Assembly (NCBI GenBank): GCA_016929305.1
Contig: JAFGJC010000302.1
Span: 1 to 6,976 of the forward strand
Source: a candidate division CSSED10-310 bacterium
GTDB taxonomy: Bacteria; CSSED10-310; JAFGJC01
Length of the DNA: 6,976 nucleotides
Reading direction: 5' to 3'
Part shown: positions 6,511 to 6,976 of the stretch, piece after piece
Numbering within the stretch: the stretch's first letter is position 1
How the letters are laid out: each line of letters opens with the position of its first letter
Notes under the pieces: model-generated
The model's database searches: none
The model's input: the letters and a program-made list of their open reading frames with translations, nothing else
Told to the model about the DNA's origin: nothing
Position numbers and translations under genes: made by a program

Positions 6511-6976
6511 ATGGATTGTATAGATACAATAATTGATCTTTTAAGTCATGAGACAATATGTCAGTGTATAGATGATCCAATTGACCGGTCGCTCGTGACA
6601 TTTCAATACGATGAAACTGGAAAAATGACACATGACCGTTTCAACCGGATTATTACGGCCTATGTCAATCATCTGTACGAGACAACGCTTCGTATGAATG
6701 TTAATCTCAACGCTCATAAATTATTAGAAGAAGCGATATGGATTCTTGAGCAAAACTATCAGAGCGACCATGCGACAGGTTATGATGCAGCACAGTTAGA
6801 TGCCGTTGACCCAAAACGGGGAATGGCTTTTGTATTGGAACGAATGAAGGAGTTATTCAAAACTCAGGAGCGTGAAAAGTATATTGCGTGGGTTTTTGCA
6901 ATACATATTGACCCATCTGACTGGTATATGCATGTTCGCATAATTACAACACTACTTGAACGATACGGCCATACCT
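6511..6976 (+). CDS. Module D: fourth copy of the repeated domain (incomplete at right edge)
   Basis: The frame is open from ATG 6511 to the edge of the window, 155 residues plus one base. ATG 6511 is chosen over the in-frame ATGs at 6493 and 6496 because it aligns the opening MDCIDTIIDLL exactly with the starts of the other stand-alone copies. It lies one base after the ATPase stop (6507-6509), and upstream there is only a weak GAG (6498-6500), so translation probably depends on ribosomes finishing the ATPase. It shares with the others the helix around 44-62, the helix LLEEAIWILEQNY (71-83), the central turn PKRGMAFVL (101-109) and HIDPSDW followed by V..I..LL (132-149). The last 35 or so residues of the module are outside the window. 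Function as for modules A to C: probably partner binding, not catalysis. Confidence 0.8.
   Translation, partial: MDCIDTIIDLLSHETICQCIDDPIDRSLVTFQYDETGKMTHDRFNRIITAYVNHLYETTLRMNVNLNAHKLLEEAIWILEQNYQSDHATGYDAAQLDAVDPKRGMAFVLERMKELFKTQEREKYIAWVFAIHIDPSDWYMHVRIITTLLERYGHT

Noticed and set aside
1..6976. CRISPR array, tRNA, transposase or integrase
   Set aside because: No regularly spaced repeats, cloverleaf, or transposase/integrase motifs were found on either strand.

Overview
The window is one strand-uniform gene cluster, entirely on the + strand, with genes that overlap or sit 1 to 16 bases apart and one 69-base gap. It reads as a single operon that enters from the left and runs off the right edge. 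Base composition looks mid-range (a little under half G+C by eye). Several ribosome sites have the A-rich form AAAGGA or AAGGAGG, which fits a bacterial 16S tail slightly better than an archaeal one. I call it probably bacterial with low confidence and cannot name a lineage. There are no tRNA, rRNA, CRISPR or transposase genes and no housekeeping gene.

Layout: bases 1-78 hold a possible tail of an upstream gene and a 14-bp palindrome just before gene 1. Then come (1) a 120-aa protein with a helix-turn-helix-like centre and a TTG start, 79-441; (2) a 231-aa protein of unknown family with a beta-rich C-terminus, 441-1136; (3) a 556-aa protein made of an S16 (Lon) protease domain with an intact Ser/Lys pair but no AAA+ domain, a helical middle and a C-terminal ~190-aa module, 1133-2803; (4) a second copy of that module as a separate gene, broken by one in-frame TAA, 2820-3398; (5) a third, diverged stand-alone copy, 3414-3989; (6) a perfect 16-bp stem hairpin, 4009-4057, that buries the ribosome site of the next gene; (7) an 816-aa VirD4/HerA-type ATPase, 4059-6509; (8) a fourth copy of the module, 6511 to the right edge, incomplete.

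The main result is a roughly 190-residue module present four times: once fused to the protease and three times as a free protein (one broken) on both sides of a DNA-pump-like ATPase. That arrangement suggests a module used for partner recognition. The free copies could be adaptors, substrates or regulators of the protease, and the ATPase could be the nucleic-acid-handling engine. No recognised defence or conjugation system known to me has this composition, so I flag it as a candidate undescribed accessory system. The function is inference; what the sequence shows is the repeated module, the protease active-site residues, the ATPase motifs and the tight gene packing.
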